This document shows, piece after piece, positions 17,939-26,255 of a stretch of DNA of 64,000 nucleotides. A program made the translations under genes and the position numbers. Every line of letters begins with the position of its first letter. Position 1 is the first letter of the stretch. Source of the stretch: Cuniculiplasma divulgatum (lineage in GTDB: Archaea > Thermoplasmatota > Thermoplasmata > Thermoplasmatales > Thermoplasmataceae); the NCBI GenBank assembly GCA_031200235.1, contig CP133595.1, positions 558,001-622,000 of the forward strand, read 5' to 3'. Below the pieces are notes generated by a model that saw only the letters and a list, made by a program, of their open reading frames with translations, made no database searches and was not told the DNA's origin.

Positions 17939-19222
17939 ATGACTTATAAACCGAAGTATGACGACCTAATGGAAAACCCGAAAATAAGAAGATGGTTTGA
18001 GAATCTAAAGGCTAAATCAATACTTACAGCAACGGTTTACCGAAGAACTTTAGGTTATTATTGTGAATTGGAGAAAACTACACCTGAACAACTTCTAACC
18101 GATATGGAAAAGTTAGAGTTCAGAGATACTTTCTTGGATTTTGTTAGAAGATTAGAGAAAGAAGGGAAAGCAGGGTCATATATTGTAAGATTTAAAAAGG
18201 TCTTACGGTCTTGGGCTAAATTTAATGGAATCGATATAAAGTTAGATGTGAACATAGCAAATGAAAACGAAAGCCCAACGTTAGACAATGAAAGAGTGCC
18301 AAGCAAGGAAGAATTGAGCAGGATTTTAAGAAAAGCGACATCAAGGGGCAGAGTATCAATCTCTATTATGGCATTTTCAGGTTTTAGACCTGAAACATTG
18401 GGCAATTATGAAGGCATTGACGGATTACGATTAGGGGATATTAAAGAGCTTAAGATTTCAGATGAAATAGAGTTTACCAAGATTCCAGCCACAATAATGG
18501 TGAAGGGGAGGCTAAGCAAGGCAAGAAACCAATATTTTTCGTTTATTGGAGAGGAAGGTATAACGTATATCAAGGAATATTTGGAGGAGAGAAGGAAGAA
18601 CGGAGAGGAGCTAACCTATGAATCCCCTTTATTGCAGTTCGATGTAAGAGGCACAAAGAAGAATGATTTTATGCGGACTATGTTGGTAACGAGAGACATC
18701 AGAGAAGCAATAACCACAGCAGGTCTAAAGATGAGACCTTACGTTTTAAGGGCTTATTTCAGCACAGCCTTAGACATAGCGGAGAGCAAGGGCTTAATAT
18801 CGCACCCGTGGAGGCAGTTTATTATGGGTCATAAGGGCGATATAGAGGCAAGATACAGCACAAATAAGAGGCTACCGCCAGATATGATAGAGGAGATGAG
18901 GGAAAGTTATCGTAAGTGTTTAAAATTCCTTGAAACGAGAATATCCGATGTTTCAGAGGACAACGCAAAGCTATTCTTACAGCAACAGCTCTTATCGGCA
19001 GTGGGCTACAAGCAGGAGGAGATAGACAAGTTAGACCTTTCAAGCGTGAGCAATGAGGACTTTCAGCAGTTGTTAAGGGACAAGGTAGCAGGTGCGATGA
19101 GCGACAACGGAGCGAAGCAGAAGGTCATACCTGTAAACGAAATAGAGCAGTATATCAGCGATGGATACGACTTTGAAGCAGTATTGCCGAACGGAAAAGC
19201 GGTAATGAGGTTGAGGTTTTAG
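17939..19222 (+). CDS. Tyrosine recombinase / integrase
   Basis: 427-residue integrase that would catalyse integration and excision at tRNA-Val. C-terminal catalytic residues can be placed: Arg150 (FSGFRPET), a candidate Lys189 or Lys194 in the beta-hairpin, Arg271 in YVLRAYF (a Tyr replaces the usual box II His), His298 (MGHKGD) and the nucleophile Tyr306 (EARYST). The N-terminal 120 residues form a SAM-like core-binding domain. A 120-residue tail follows the tyrosine, longer than usual. The gene is complete, so unlike SSV-type integrases it is not split by integration. Confidence 0.93.
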   Translation: MTYKPKYDDLMENPKIRRWFENLKAKSILTATVYRRTLGYYCELEKTTPEQLLTDMEKLEFRDTFLDFVRRLEKEGKAGSYIVRFKKVLRSWAKFNGIDIKLDVNIANENESPTLDNERVPSKEELSRILRKATSRGRVSISIMAFSGFRPETLGNYEGIDGLRLGDIKELKISDEIEFTKIPATIMVKGRLSKARNQYFSFIGEEGITYIKEYLEERRKNGEELTYESPLLQFDVRGTKKNDFMRTMLVTRDIREAITTAGLKMRPYVLRAYFSTALDIAESKGLISHPWRQFIMGHKGDIEARYSTNKRLPPDMIEEMRESYRKCLKFLETRISDVSEDNAKLFLQQQLLSAVGYKQEEIDKLDLSSVSNEDFQQLLRDKVAGAMSDNGAKQKVIPVNEIEQYISDGYDFEAVLPNGKAVMRLRF

Positions 19223-19662
19223 TCCTTTTTCATACACTTTTCATATAAGAATGCGTAATCAAACCATAAAGCATAGCTTTTTTTTCGTTTCTTGTGTTGA
19301 GCTTTTATAATTTCTGACAATAATTCAACATCGTTTTCATTTGAAAAATCTAATATGCCTTTCCGAGCAGGTTTCCCGTATGGTTCATAAGATGTTTCTA
19401 AAAATACTGATTTTATATCTTCCAAAAGCCGAAGAGCAGGACCACCATAATCAATTATAATCCCCACGTCAATTAAATCCTCAATATGTTTTATTGCGGT
19501 CTTTGAGTTCATTTTACTTTTTACAAGTTTAGTAATCTTATATTGACTCATTGTCTTATCAGCAGATAGCATAGTATTGATGATTTCCTCGCAGTAAGCA
19601 CATGAATAGTATTCTACCCACGATAAATATATGCTCATAGGTATAGTAATGGTATTAACCAT
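19219..19662 (-). CDS. Hypothetical protein with winged-helix-like region
   Basis: 147 residues. YKITKLVKSKMNSKTAIKHIEDLIDVGIIIDYG resembles a winged-helix core (helix, helix-turn-helix, short strand), with two cysteines upstream (CAYC about 21-24). C-terminal part is basic. It overlaps the integrase stop by 4 nt on the opposite strand. Could be the element's regulator; no named family recognised. Confidence 0.6.
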   Translation of the reverse strand: MVNTITIPMSIYLSWVEYYSCAYCEEIINTMLSADKTMSQYKITKLVKSKMNSKTAIKHIEDLIDVGIIIDYGGPALRLLEDIKSVFLETSYEPYGKPARKGILDFSNENDVELLSEIIKAQHKKRKKSYALWFDYAFLYEKCMKKD

Positions 19663-19796
19663 ATATATTCTCTCATTGAATTACAAATAGATAAGTATGG
19701 TCGAACACGTTGATTTGATTTTGGTTAAAAAAACATCAATAAAACACCTTAAACATAGCTTTGCTAAGAAATTCCCAAATCCCCCATCCTACCAAT

Positions 19797-19903
19797 TCTC
19801 TTATCTCTGCCAGACGTGGTTTCAGGAGAGGAGCTTGTCGGTGCAACCGCTATTTTGATGGATTTGCTGGATAGAGAAACCCATAATAATATTGGAGGTG
19901 AAA
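19797..19903 (+). other. Possible short coding remnant before the ATPase gene
   Basis: A frame free of stops reads SLPDVVSGEELVGATAILMD and ends GGEI at 19903, but has no ATG near its beginning (GTG or TTG would be needed). It may be the end of a degraded gene. The strong GGAGGTGA within it (19892-19899) serves the next gene. Confidence 0.25.
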
Positions 19904-19910
19904 TATAATT

Positions 19911-21770
19911 ATGATGGAAGCATTTAGCCGCCCCAGACGTAAACACGGACGTGTCGCAGTTGTGAGTGTGGCAGGCTTATTCGCTTTACTCGTGGCTATA
20001 CTTCTAATACCCGTGTCTTTGGTAGGGGCAGTAATAACGAGTTGGATTATTTTTTGTATTGTTTTGAGTATTCTATGGAGAGCGCAGTTTGTGAGCCCGC
20101 AAAAAATACAGAATGAGATTTTAGCTATTGCAGATGTAAAACTAACGTGGCACGAGGACGAGAGCGGGAGGGGCTGGCAGAAGGACAGAGAAACAATATA
20201 TGAAGGGAAAATGGACATAAACGAATATCTCGAAAGAAAGGGACATAATCGCATTATAGCAGTTATGGGGGCTTCCCGTTCAGGTAAAAGTCAATTGGTC
20301 TATAAATTAATCCAATCCTTATCAGAAGAAAAGAAAATAATTTTTATGTTTAAGGCAACAGATGATTACACAAGGTTAGGCTATCCTACACTCTATATCC
20401 ACAAAGCAGTTCCTAATGTTTTTATAAGTCCAGAGGCAGTGGCAAGGGCGTTTATAACGGCATTTCCAATCAGCGCGAGTATGCAGGGCATAACCGCTTC
20501 AACAGTCAGAGGTCAGGTAAAGCAGATAGCGGAAAAGAGCAAAAATTGGCAAGATTTCAAAAAGATATTGGAGGATATGCTAAAATCCGAAAGTGAAAGC
20601 ATTACCAAAGGAGCATTAAAGTTCATACAGAACAATTTGCCAATCATATATCGGGAAAATGTTTTGAATTATGAATTACCCAATACTTGTGTAGTTGATT
20701 TTGAGGGTTCAGAGAACACCGAGGTAGATATGCAATTTTTCAAATTCTATGCAGAGTTCTTGCTTAATCAACTCTCTAAAGAGGTATGGAACAAGAGGCA
20801 AAATACTTTATTCGTAATAGACGAGGCTCATTTATTGACAAAATCAGGGTTTTCTATAATACCAGAGATGTCCGCTCTCATTGGTGCAAAAGGTAGTATG
20901 ATACTAGCTTCTCAAAGAATAGCGGATTTGCGAGGACAGGCATTAGATAACTGTAAAACACAATTCAGCTTCAAACAATCTGGCAAGGAGAATTTAGACG
21001 AGGTAAGTGCCATTAGTGATTTATTCCACCAAGTTGTAGCTCAAATGCTCTCTACTTACGAGTTTACGGACATCGGGCAGGATAGACCCGACCAATATGT
21101 GATAATATATAGATTGCAGAACCCAAAACCGAAGTTATATTCCGTGAAGGAGATTACAATAAACAATAATGACAGCAAAGGCAAAGGGAGTTCCGAGGAA
21201 GAGAGGAAGGAGGATATAGACTATCAAAAAGTTATCTTTGAATTTCTATCACAGGCAGGAAATATACAGGATTTGGGAAAGCGTTTTGCCGAGAGATATG
21301 GTGGGGAGGGAGAGAATTATCGTTTAACTTTATATCGTAAGACATTGCCGATGCTTTTAAAATTAGAGAAAATAGACGTGAAGGAAGTTAATAACGTAAA
21401 ATTTGTAAATGATAAACCTGACATCAAAGACACAAAAATCTATTTCCGAAACGGAGAAAATCCATCTGGGCTTCATACTTATCTTGTGAATCGAACGGCG
21501 GACGTGATTTATCATAAGGGAATTAATCCGAAAATACAACCATCGGGTATTAGCACGGCAGATATTGAAAGCGATAAATATGTTTTTGAGATTGAAACAG
21601 GGCTTAAAAACGATATCTCGGACATCAAGGACAGGATAGCCTATTATCAGAAACAGGGCAAGGAAACAATTATCATCGTCCCAAACCAGAGTGAGAAAAA
21701 GAAGTATGTTGAGAAATACCCAGACGTAAAAGTGCTTACTTTGCCCGAATTACAGGAGGAAAAGCTATGA
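19911..21770 (+). CDS. Membrane-anchored HerA/FtsK-superfamily ATPase
   Basis: 619-residue DNA-pump-type ATPase. Two hydrophobic helices lie at about 15-57, Walker A GASRSGKS at 120-127, Walker B with the catalytic acidic residues LFVIDEAH at 300-307, and a sensor-like ASQR segment near 333. Residues 435-500 look winged-helix-like, and the end (DKYVFEIETG at about 555-564, then KGKETIIIV) resembles a PD-(D/E)xK nuclease fold with the lysine replaced. A perfect Shine-Dalgarno GGAGGTGA lies 11 nt before the ATG. Its stop overlaps the next start (ATGA). Likely a coupling protein or DNA translocase for transfer of the element; alternatives are segregation or packaging. Confidence 0.8.
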   Translation: MMEAFSRPRRKHGRVAVVSVAGLFALLVAILLIPVSLVGAVITSWIIFCIVLSILWRAQFVSPQKIQNEILAIADVKLTWHEDESGRGWQKDRETIYEGKMDINEYLERKGHNRIIAVMGASRSGKSQLVYKLIQSLSEEKKIIFMFKATDDYTRLGYPTLYIHKAVPNVFISPEAVARAFITAFPISASMQGITASTVRGQVKQIAEKSKNWQDFKKILEDMLKSESESITKGALKFIQNNLPIIYRENVLNYELPNTCVVDFEGSENTEVDMQFFKFYAEFLLNQLSKEVWNKRQNTLFVIDEAHLLTKSGFSIIPEMSALIGAKGSMILASQRIADLRGQALDNCKTQFSFKQSGKENLDEVSAISDLFHQVVAQMLSTYEFTDIGQDRPDQYVIIYRLQNPKPKLYSVKEITINNNDSKGKGSSEEERKEDIDYQKVIFEFLSQAGNIQDLGKRFAERYGGEGENYRLTLYRKTLPMLLKLEKIDVKEVNNVKFVNDKPDIKDTKIYFRNGENPSGLHTYLVNRTADVIYHKGINPKIQPSGISTADIESDKYVFEIETGLKNDISDIKDRIAYYQKQGKETIIIVPNQSEKKKYVEKYPDVKVLTLPELQEEKL

Positions 21771-22136
21771 ATATCGTGGGGAAGCAGAATTTTAACTATA
21801 AACATAGGCTTATCATTCTATCCTTATTGTTCATATTTTTTAACTTTCCTATCTTTTTCCAACAAGTTCCGTGGAACACATTACCACAATACACATTCGT
21901 TCCGAATTGGCTCTTTTACCCACTCATTTTTTCTTTTGCCATCGCTTTTATTGACATTATTATCTGGTTTGTAATTATGATTTTTTTGGAAGTTTTAGGT
22001 ATTGTAGCGATGGTCTACGCTTTTTCTTTTACAGGGCTTTATTCTTTTTCGTGGGTATCTCTGGAAAACCCGATATTGCAAAGTTCTATGAGTATTAGTT
22101 TATTAATTATTGACGTGGTTTGGTATTTTGACTTCT
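21767..22136 (+). pseudogene. Membrane protein gene, 5' part, interrupted by an IS110-like element
   Basis: Starts with ATGA overlap on the ATPase stop. The 121 codons up to the insertion encode at least three hydrophobic helices. The frame runs on to 22234 only by reading antisense through the insertion sequence. If the IS and one copy of its flanking 7-mer (gacttct / gacatct) are removed, the frame joins exactly to 23536-23880: ...DVVWYFD + ILYPPIHALL..., restoring a 235-residue protein with membrane helices and a cytoplasmic coiled-coil tail. Probable partner of the upstream ATPase. Confidence 0.75.
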
Positions 22137-22157
22137 ATGAAAAAAGTTCTATGACAT

Positions 22158-23363
22158 TCATGTCATGGCATTGGCCTTATTTATCTTTCCTTCATTGCCA
22201 TTTCTCTTCAGCCTCTCCTTCTGAACATTCCTGAGCACATTCATGCGATCTTCCAGGGTGATGGTCTGGGAGGGCTTTACTGCCCTTGATCTCATGGATG
22301 CTATCTTCCTCTCTGTCAATGTATCTATCTGGTCAACGAAATGCTCTCCCTTCTTCAGCATTGTGTAAATGGTCTCAAGCAGTATCCTTGCAATTGCAAC
22401 AATTGCACGGTTCTTCCCCAATCTCCGTACAAGGCTGAGATACTTCTTCCTCATCCGTTCGCTGTACTTGATGACAATATGTGCTGCATTCACCATTATG
22501 AATCGGAGCATGGAGGGTCCATGCTTTGATATGTGACCCTTTATGTCACGATTCCCGGACTGGTCCTGCCTTGGAACAAGGCCTGCGTATGAAGCAAGCT
22601 TCTCCTTTGAATCGAATCTGGATATGTCATCTATCTCTGACATGATTGCAGCTGATGAATATATGCCCATACCGGGAATTGTCATGAGGAGATTCACGTT
22701 CCTGTCATTCATGACAGATCTGGATATCTCATCCTCCACCATGGTCTCTTTCCCCATCAGGTATGCTATCTGATCCAGCAGATCAGCGAGGACGAATCTC
22801 TGGGCAGTGGAAATGCTATCCACTGATCCCAGAATGCATTTCATCCCCTTCTTTCCGAATATGTCAGTTGCATCAATGCTTATGCCTGCAGATGCCAGGA
22901 TGGCATGAACCCTGTTCTTGATCATGGTTATGGCCTCTCCAAGTGACCTTCTGTACCTGACGAGTGATCTCAGATCATCAGAGTACCTGGAGGGGAGATG
23001 CACCTCAGGGAGTTCCCCTAACCTCAGGAGCTTTGCTAATTTGTAGGAATCCTCCCTGTCGTTCTTCTTCGCAGTCCTGAATATGAGTGCCAGTGTGGAC
23101 GGATCTGCCATATGTGTGTGGAATCCCATGTCCCTGAGCTTCCGGGCAACATACTTCCCAGTTGTGGATACCTCCAGGGCAATCTCAGTATCCGCAACAG
23201 CATATCTTGCCCTGAACCCCTCCCATGATGATGCGCTGTTGCCCATATCATACTGTTCATTCACATTCCCCTCATTATCCATTTCCGTAACAGATACGGT
23301 ACGTTTATGTATATCAAGTCCTATGTATATCCAGACCACCTCCAGTGGTTTGTGTGGGAGCAT
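22158..23363 (-). CDS. IS110-family transposase
   Basis: DEDD-type recombinase. The RuvC-like N-terminal domain starts YIGLDIHKRTVSV, with later acidic segments (ALEVSTTGK, KNDREDSYKLAKLL), and the C-terminal Tnp_20 domain is plain: LMTIPGMGIYSSAAIMSEI, ISRFDSKEKLASYAGLVP, catalytic-serine region SKHGPSMLR. I chose the ATG at 23363 (about 401 residues); a GTG at 23396 would add 11 residues. The stop lies about 20 nt from the element end. Codon use resembles the host flanks rather than the AT-rich element around it. Confidence 0.93.
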   Translation of the reverse strand: MLPHKPLEVVWIYIGLDIHKRTVSVTEMDNEGNVNEQYDMGNSASSWEGFRARYAVADTEIALEVSTTGKYVARKLRDMGFHTHMADPSTLALIFRTAKKNDREDSYKLAKLLRLGELPEVHLPSRYSDDLRSLVRYRRSLGEAITMIKNRVHAILASAGISIDATDIFGKKGMKCILGSVDSISTAQRFVLADLLDQIAYLMGKETMVEDEISRSVMNDRNVNLLMTIPGMGIYSSAAIMSEIDDISRFDSKEKLASYAGLVPRQDQSGNRDIKGHISKHGPSMLRFIMVNAAHIVIKYSERMRKKYLSLVRRLGKNRAIVAIARILLETIYTMLKKGEHFVDQIDTLTERKIASMRSRAVKPSQTITLEDRMNVLRNVQKERLKRNGNEGKINKANAMT

Positions 23364-23396
23364 GAGTCGGAGTAATCTCGACAGCCTTCTATTCAC

Positions 23397-23521
23397 CCTT
23401 GTTTCAGGGTATTATGTCGAGGCGAAGGGCAGCAAATCTAAGTTGCGACCTCGCAGGTCAAGTCTAAACTCTGCTGCCTCTCCGGCTCTCACGCTAACAT
23501 CGTCATGAAAGCGTGGCCAAA
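23397..23521 (-). ncRNA. Candidate bridge RNA region of the IS110-like element
   Basis: IS110 elements are known to encode a structured bridge RNA in a non-coding end. Here the long non-coding end lies upstream of the transposase and can fold: GGCAGCA / TGCTGCC outer pairing (about 23429 and 23474) around a hairpin gacct-cgc-aggtc (about 23446-23458). The RNA itself and its loops are inferred, not shown. Confidence 0.4.
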
Positions 23522-23535
23522 AGAACTTTTTTCAT

Positions 23536-23880
23536 GACATCTTATATCCACCAATCCACGCTTTGCTTACAAGAACATATTGGACTTCACCAGAGGATAG
23601 AGCGAGGAAAAAATACGAGAAAAAATTTAAATCAAAAGAAGAAGAGCCAGGCAACGAAACGGCAGAAAGAGAGCCTGTAATGATACACACTAAAGAGGAA
23701 TTGGCACGATTACTGAATTTATGGCAACAGAAGTATGCTCAAGCAACAACAGAGGAGGGAAGGAAATTGGCTAATGAGAAAATTCGAGAATATCAGACTG
23801 AGTTAGAGAAGCTGAAAGCAAAGAGCGGGACGACCCCCGAAGAAAGAGCGAAGCTCACGCAAGGAGGTGATAATGAATGA
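23536..23880 (+). pseudogene. Membrane protein gene, 3' part (coiled-coil tail) behind the IS
   Basis: Open frame continuing the gene at 21767 after removal of the insertion. It finishes a membrane segment (ILYPPIHALL) and then encodes a charged, coiled-coil-like cytoplasmic region (EDRARKKYEKKFKSKEEE, later ELARLLNLWQQKYAQ). Independent translation could begin at TTG 23563 or ATG 23680, so a separate 105-residue or 66-residue product is possible. The end overlaps the next small gene. Confidence 0.65.
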
Positions 23881-24017
23881 GCATAAGAGATTGGTTCTTG
23901 AACCGTCAGATAAAGAAGATGCAGAAAGATAATAAGAAGAGGACAGACGCATTAGATGATTTTGTAAAGTGGACGGCAGGCTATAAGGAAGAAGACGAGG
24001 AGGAGGTTAAAAAATGA
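23877..24017 (+). CDS. Tiny element protein, 46 residues
   Basis: Begins MSIRDWFLNRQIKK and ends EEDEEEVKK. Strong Shine-Dalgarno (aaggaggtga) 9 nt upstream. It overlaps the end of the preceding coiled-coil gene and its stop overlaps the next start (ATGA). Basic N-terminus, acidic C-terminus. Function unknown; the tight coupling to the genes around it argues that it is real. Confidence 0.6.
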   Translation: MSIRDWFLNRQIKKMQKDNKKRTDALDDFVKWTAGYKEEDEEEVKK

Positions 24018-24187
24018 ATTTAGATTACAAAACAAAGATAAAAATAAGAGAGATACTTTGCGAGGAGCGGGAAGCTAACCGCATTAATATGCTGGGAGAG
24101 CAAATAGACGACATAGTATATCGTGAAATTGAGAAAGCGGTAAATAAGCAGGGGAAAGAGACTCGGAAAGGAGGTGATAAAGAATGA
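24014..24187 (+). CDS. Tiny element protein, 57 residues
   Basis: Begins MNLDYKTKIKIREILC and ends RKGGDKE; predicted mostly helical. The ATG overlaps the previous TGA, and its own TGA overlaps the ATG at 24184. The 3' end of the gene carries the Shine-Dalgarno (aaaggaggtga) of the next gene. No family recognised. Confidence 0.6.
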   Translation: MNLDYKTKIKIREILCEEREANRINMLGEQIDDIVYREIEKAVNKQGKETRKGGDKE

Positions 24188-24471
24188 GCGAGATAATGGA
24201 AATGGAAGCCGTTAATGTGAATGAATTACGAGAGCTAAAAAAGAGGGCAAGGAACGCAGAATACGGACACAATCCTGTATTATCGGTTATGGCAATGCAA
24301 CAAAATATGTATCGTGAATTCAGACAGGAATTGGCACAAATCAAATATGAACACCCCAATAGTGCAGTAATAGGCAGGAAATCAGGAAGTAGGGTAGAGA
24401 TAGAATATCGTCTATTTAGGAAACCGAAAATCCGTATTGACGAGGGAGGCGAGGAAATTGCCATCTTTTGA
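24184..24471 (+). CDS. Hypothetical element protein, 95 residues
   Basis: Helical N-terminal half (VNVNELRELKKRARNAEYG) and a C-terminal segment with short strands (SRVEIEYRLFRKPKIRIDEG). Strong Shine-Dalgarno at 24171-24178. Overlaps the neighbours on both sides by 4 nt, so it is part of a translationally coupled cassette. No family recognised. Confidence 0.7.
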   Translation: MSEIMEMEAVNVNELRELKKRARNAEYGHNPVLSVMAMQQNMYREFRQELAQIKYEHPNSAVIGRKSGSRVEIEYRLFRKPKIRIDEGGEEIAIF

Positions 24472-24737
24472 AATCAGAAAAAAAAGAGATTGCGTGGCTT
24501 AAGCTTATTATCTCTATTTTTGCAGTTTTCTTTACATATTTTCTGGCTTTCCTAATGATTATTGTTCGTGTATCCGTGCAGGACGCTACAACGAATAGCC
24601 CAGCGTCTATTACAGGAATGTGGATTGAATTAATTGGAATTACTTTTCTTTGGTCTTTCATTGCAATAGCTGTATGCTCATATTTCATCAGAATTATTGT
24701 AGTTCTTAAGACAGAGGAAATGGAGGTAAATCTATAA
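24468..24737 (+). CDS. Small two-helix membrane protein
   Basis: 89 residues starting with TTG (KSEKKEIAW). Two clear hydrophobic helices, about residues 10-33 and 52-76, separated by an extracytoplasmic loop (QDATTNSPASITG). It overlaps the preceding stop by 4 nt, which supports the TTG start despite no close Shine-Dalgarno. May act with the element's membrane ATPase. Confidence 0.65.
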   Translation: MKSEKKEIAWLKLIISIFAVFFTYFLAFLMIIVRVSVQDATTNSPASITGMWIELIGITFLWSFIAIAVCSYFIRIIVVLKTEEMEVNL

Positions 24738-24770
24738 ATATCTATCTTTTCAAATATAATAAGTGAGAGT

Positions 24771-24938
24771 ATGAAAATACCCAATGCACCGAAGGGAAAA
24801 CTGATTAGTTTTCTCATAACAATAGAATGGTTCGAGGAGGGAAGGAGAAAGCACGTAGTCTTGCACGTTAAGGAACACAAAAAAGGAAGGTATCACGCAA
24901 GGATTTCACACTTTATAGGTGAGAAAAATGGAAGCTGA
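24771..24938 (+). CDS. Tiny basic element protein, 55 residues
   Basis: Begins MKIPNAPKGKLISFLI and ends SHFIGEKNGS. Rich in Lys, Arg and His, with an alternating pattern that suggests a small beta-sheet nucleic-acid-binding fold (inference). Preceded by an AT-rich box and a purine-rich gagagt. It overlaps the next gene by 11 nt. Confidence 0.5.
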   Translation: MKIPNAPKGKLISFLITIEWFEEGRRKHVVLHVKEHKKGRYHARISHFIGEKNGS

Positions 24939-25275
24939 AAGAAATGGGAAGGAGAGAAAAAACGACATAAAAACGATGAAATGGCGGACGGAAAATGAAT
25001 TACACACTTTGTTATCTTTTGGAGCAGGGTCAGTGATTACGATTGAAAAGGAGCTTTTTACTCCTTCTGTATTTTCCGAGATACGCTATGGCGAGAGGGA
25101 GGGAATAGGCATATATTATCCTGTATATCGGGACGGCAGTTGTGCAGAGGCACAATACATTAAGTTCTCATACGCAAAATACGGAAAAGAGGACGTTGTC
25201 GTATTGGAAAGAGCCAGCAAAGAGGAAATGCAAGAATACGATAAGGAACGCTTAGGACATTTGTTAAGGCGATGA
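24928..25275 (+). CDS. Hypothetical element protein, about 115 residues
   Basis: Starts MEAERNGKERK at 24928, with aggtga 7 nt upstream; a GTG at 24919 in frame lies on that Shine-Dalgarno and is less likely. Contains an alternating strand-rich middle (SVITIEKELFTPSVFSEIRYG, IGIYYPVYRDG) and a helical C-terminus (RASKEEMQEYDKERLGHLLRR). No family recognised. Confidence 0.6.
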   Translation: MEAERNGKERKNDIKTMKWRTENELHTLLSFGAGSVITIEKELFTPSVFSEIRYGEREGIGIYYPVYRDGSCAEAQYIKFSYAKYGKEDVVVLERASKEEMQEYDKERLGHLLRR

Positions 25276-25276
25276 A

Positions 25277-25405
25277 ATGAAGTGTAGAATATGCAAGGTC
25301 AGGATAGATGACGAGGAAGCAGGGATAACAGCGGTCAATAATTCAGGGCTATGCGTAGAATGTATGCACACCACCCTCTTTTTAAGCTCGTTGTTGCGAA
25401 AATAA
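25277..25405 (+). CDS. Tiny zinc-knuckle protein, 42 residues
   Basis: Begins MKCRICKVRI, with CRIC and CVEC pairs (about 3-6 and 26-29) spaced for one zinc-binding site. Starts 2 nt after the preceding stop. A hairpin-forming stretch (cgtggc ... gccacg, about 25420-25440) follows and may end this transcription unit. Confidence 0.55.
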   Translation: MKCRICKVRIDDEEAGITAVNNSGLCVECMHTTLFLSSLLRK

Positions 25406-25492
25406 CGATTTCTTAGGGAGCGTGGCTTTGCCACCGCCACGTTTCCCCGATAAAGTTTATATCCTATTTTTCGTTATATTTATGGTGGCAAA

Positions 25493-25657
25493 ATGCAAGA
25501 AATATACCCTCTAATACACATACACCAAAGAGGCCATCTATTCCTTATCGGCTCAAGGCTCAAGGAGTGTTGCCCTATGTGTGAGGAGGAAGAACAGCAA
25601 AAAAAGCGTCTAAACGCTATATTGCGAACAGAGAAACCAGCACAGACGAACGGATAG
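25493..25657 (+). CDS. Tiny element protein, 54 residues
   Basis: Begins MQEIYPLIHIHQRGHLF, with a CCPMC cysteine cluster at about 27-31 followed by a charged tail. AT-rich promoter-like sequence (gttatattt) lies about 20 nt upstream. Function unknown. Confidence 0.5.
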   Translation: MQEIYPLIHIHQRGHLFLIGSRLKECCPMCEEEEQQKKRLNAILRTEKPAQTNG

Positions 25658-25916
25658 AAACAACAACAAAAAATCTATTGTTTTCGTGGTGCTTTTATAT
25701 TTTGCTCACCATTCCCTTTTAATTATTCCAAGTTATATAACCGAGAATATGCCCGTATATAATATATGAACATCAAGATATAAATATATATCCATATCTT
25801 ACATTGTGCATTTCTTTTCAGCTATATTCCAAGTAATATGACTATCTTTTACTTTGCTTCAATATTCATTGCAGATACCTTATTATATCTTTTCTACCCA
25901 ATATTATTGTGATTGA
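25658..25916. other. AT-rich gene-free interval of the element
   Basis: 259 bp, very AT-rich, with repeated TATA-like words (tataatatatgaa, ataaatatatatcc). No coding frame seen. Could hold promoters for the gene at 25917 or a replication origin of the free element; neither is proven. Confidence 0.35.
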
Positions 25917-26255
25917 ATGGCTGAACAAGAAAACACAGACGAACAAAAGCATACCGAAGGTATGCTACAAGTGGAAAAGGACGTTCTCATAGGAGAGGAG
26001 CTACAACTCTCAAGTGTAGAAAAAACGAAAATAGAAAGGGAAGGTCAGGAGGCAGAGCTATATATCTATTACGCAAAACGGACTTCTGACGGACAGATTG
26101 TATCTTTCTATGGCTCATCAGTATTGAACGAGCAATACGATTTAGGCTATCTAAAACCTGATACCTTTTTCGTATTGGATAAACTCATTAGCAGGAAATC
26201 AGGGAACAGCTACTACAAGGCAATCATATTGCACAAGGCAGAGGTGAGTAAGTGA
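25917..26255 (+). CDS. Hypothetical element protein, 112 residues
   Basis: Acidic, strand-rich protein (VEKDVLIGEELQLSSVEKTKI, AELYIYYAKRTSDG, KAIILHKAEV) with the general look of a small beta-barrel; no family assigned. The ATG follows gattga without Shine-Dalgarno, so it may be leaderless. Its TGA overlaps the next ATG (TGATG at 26253-26257). Confidence 0.6.
   Translation: MAEQENTDEQKHTEGMLQVEKDVLIGEELQLSSVEKTKIEREGQEAELYIYYAKRTSDGQIVSFYGSSVLNEQYDLGYLKPDTFFVLDKLISRKSGNSYYKAIILHKAEVSK

Larger units (their letters stand above)
22137..23535 (-). mobile_element. IS110-family insertion sequence (1399 bp)
   Basis: Ends are a perfect 14-bp inverted repeat (atgaaaaaagttct at 22137-22150, its complement at 23522-23535), flanked by near-identical 7-mers (gacttct, gacatct). 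It contains one DEDD transposase on the minus strand and about 140-170 nt of non-coding sequence upstream of it. Inverted repeats suggest the IS1111-like branch. It is inserted in the membrane protein gene of the integrated element. Confidence 0.8.
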
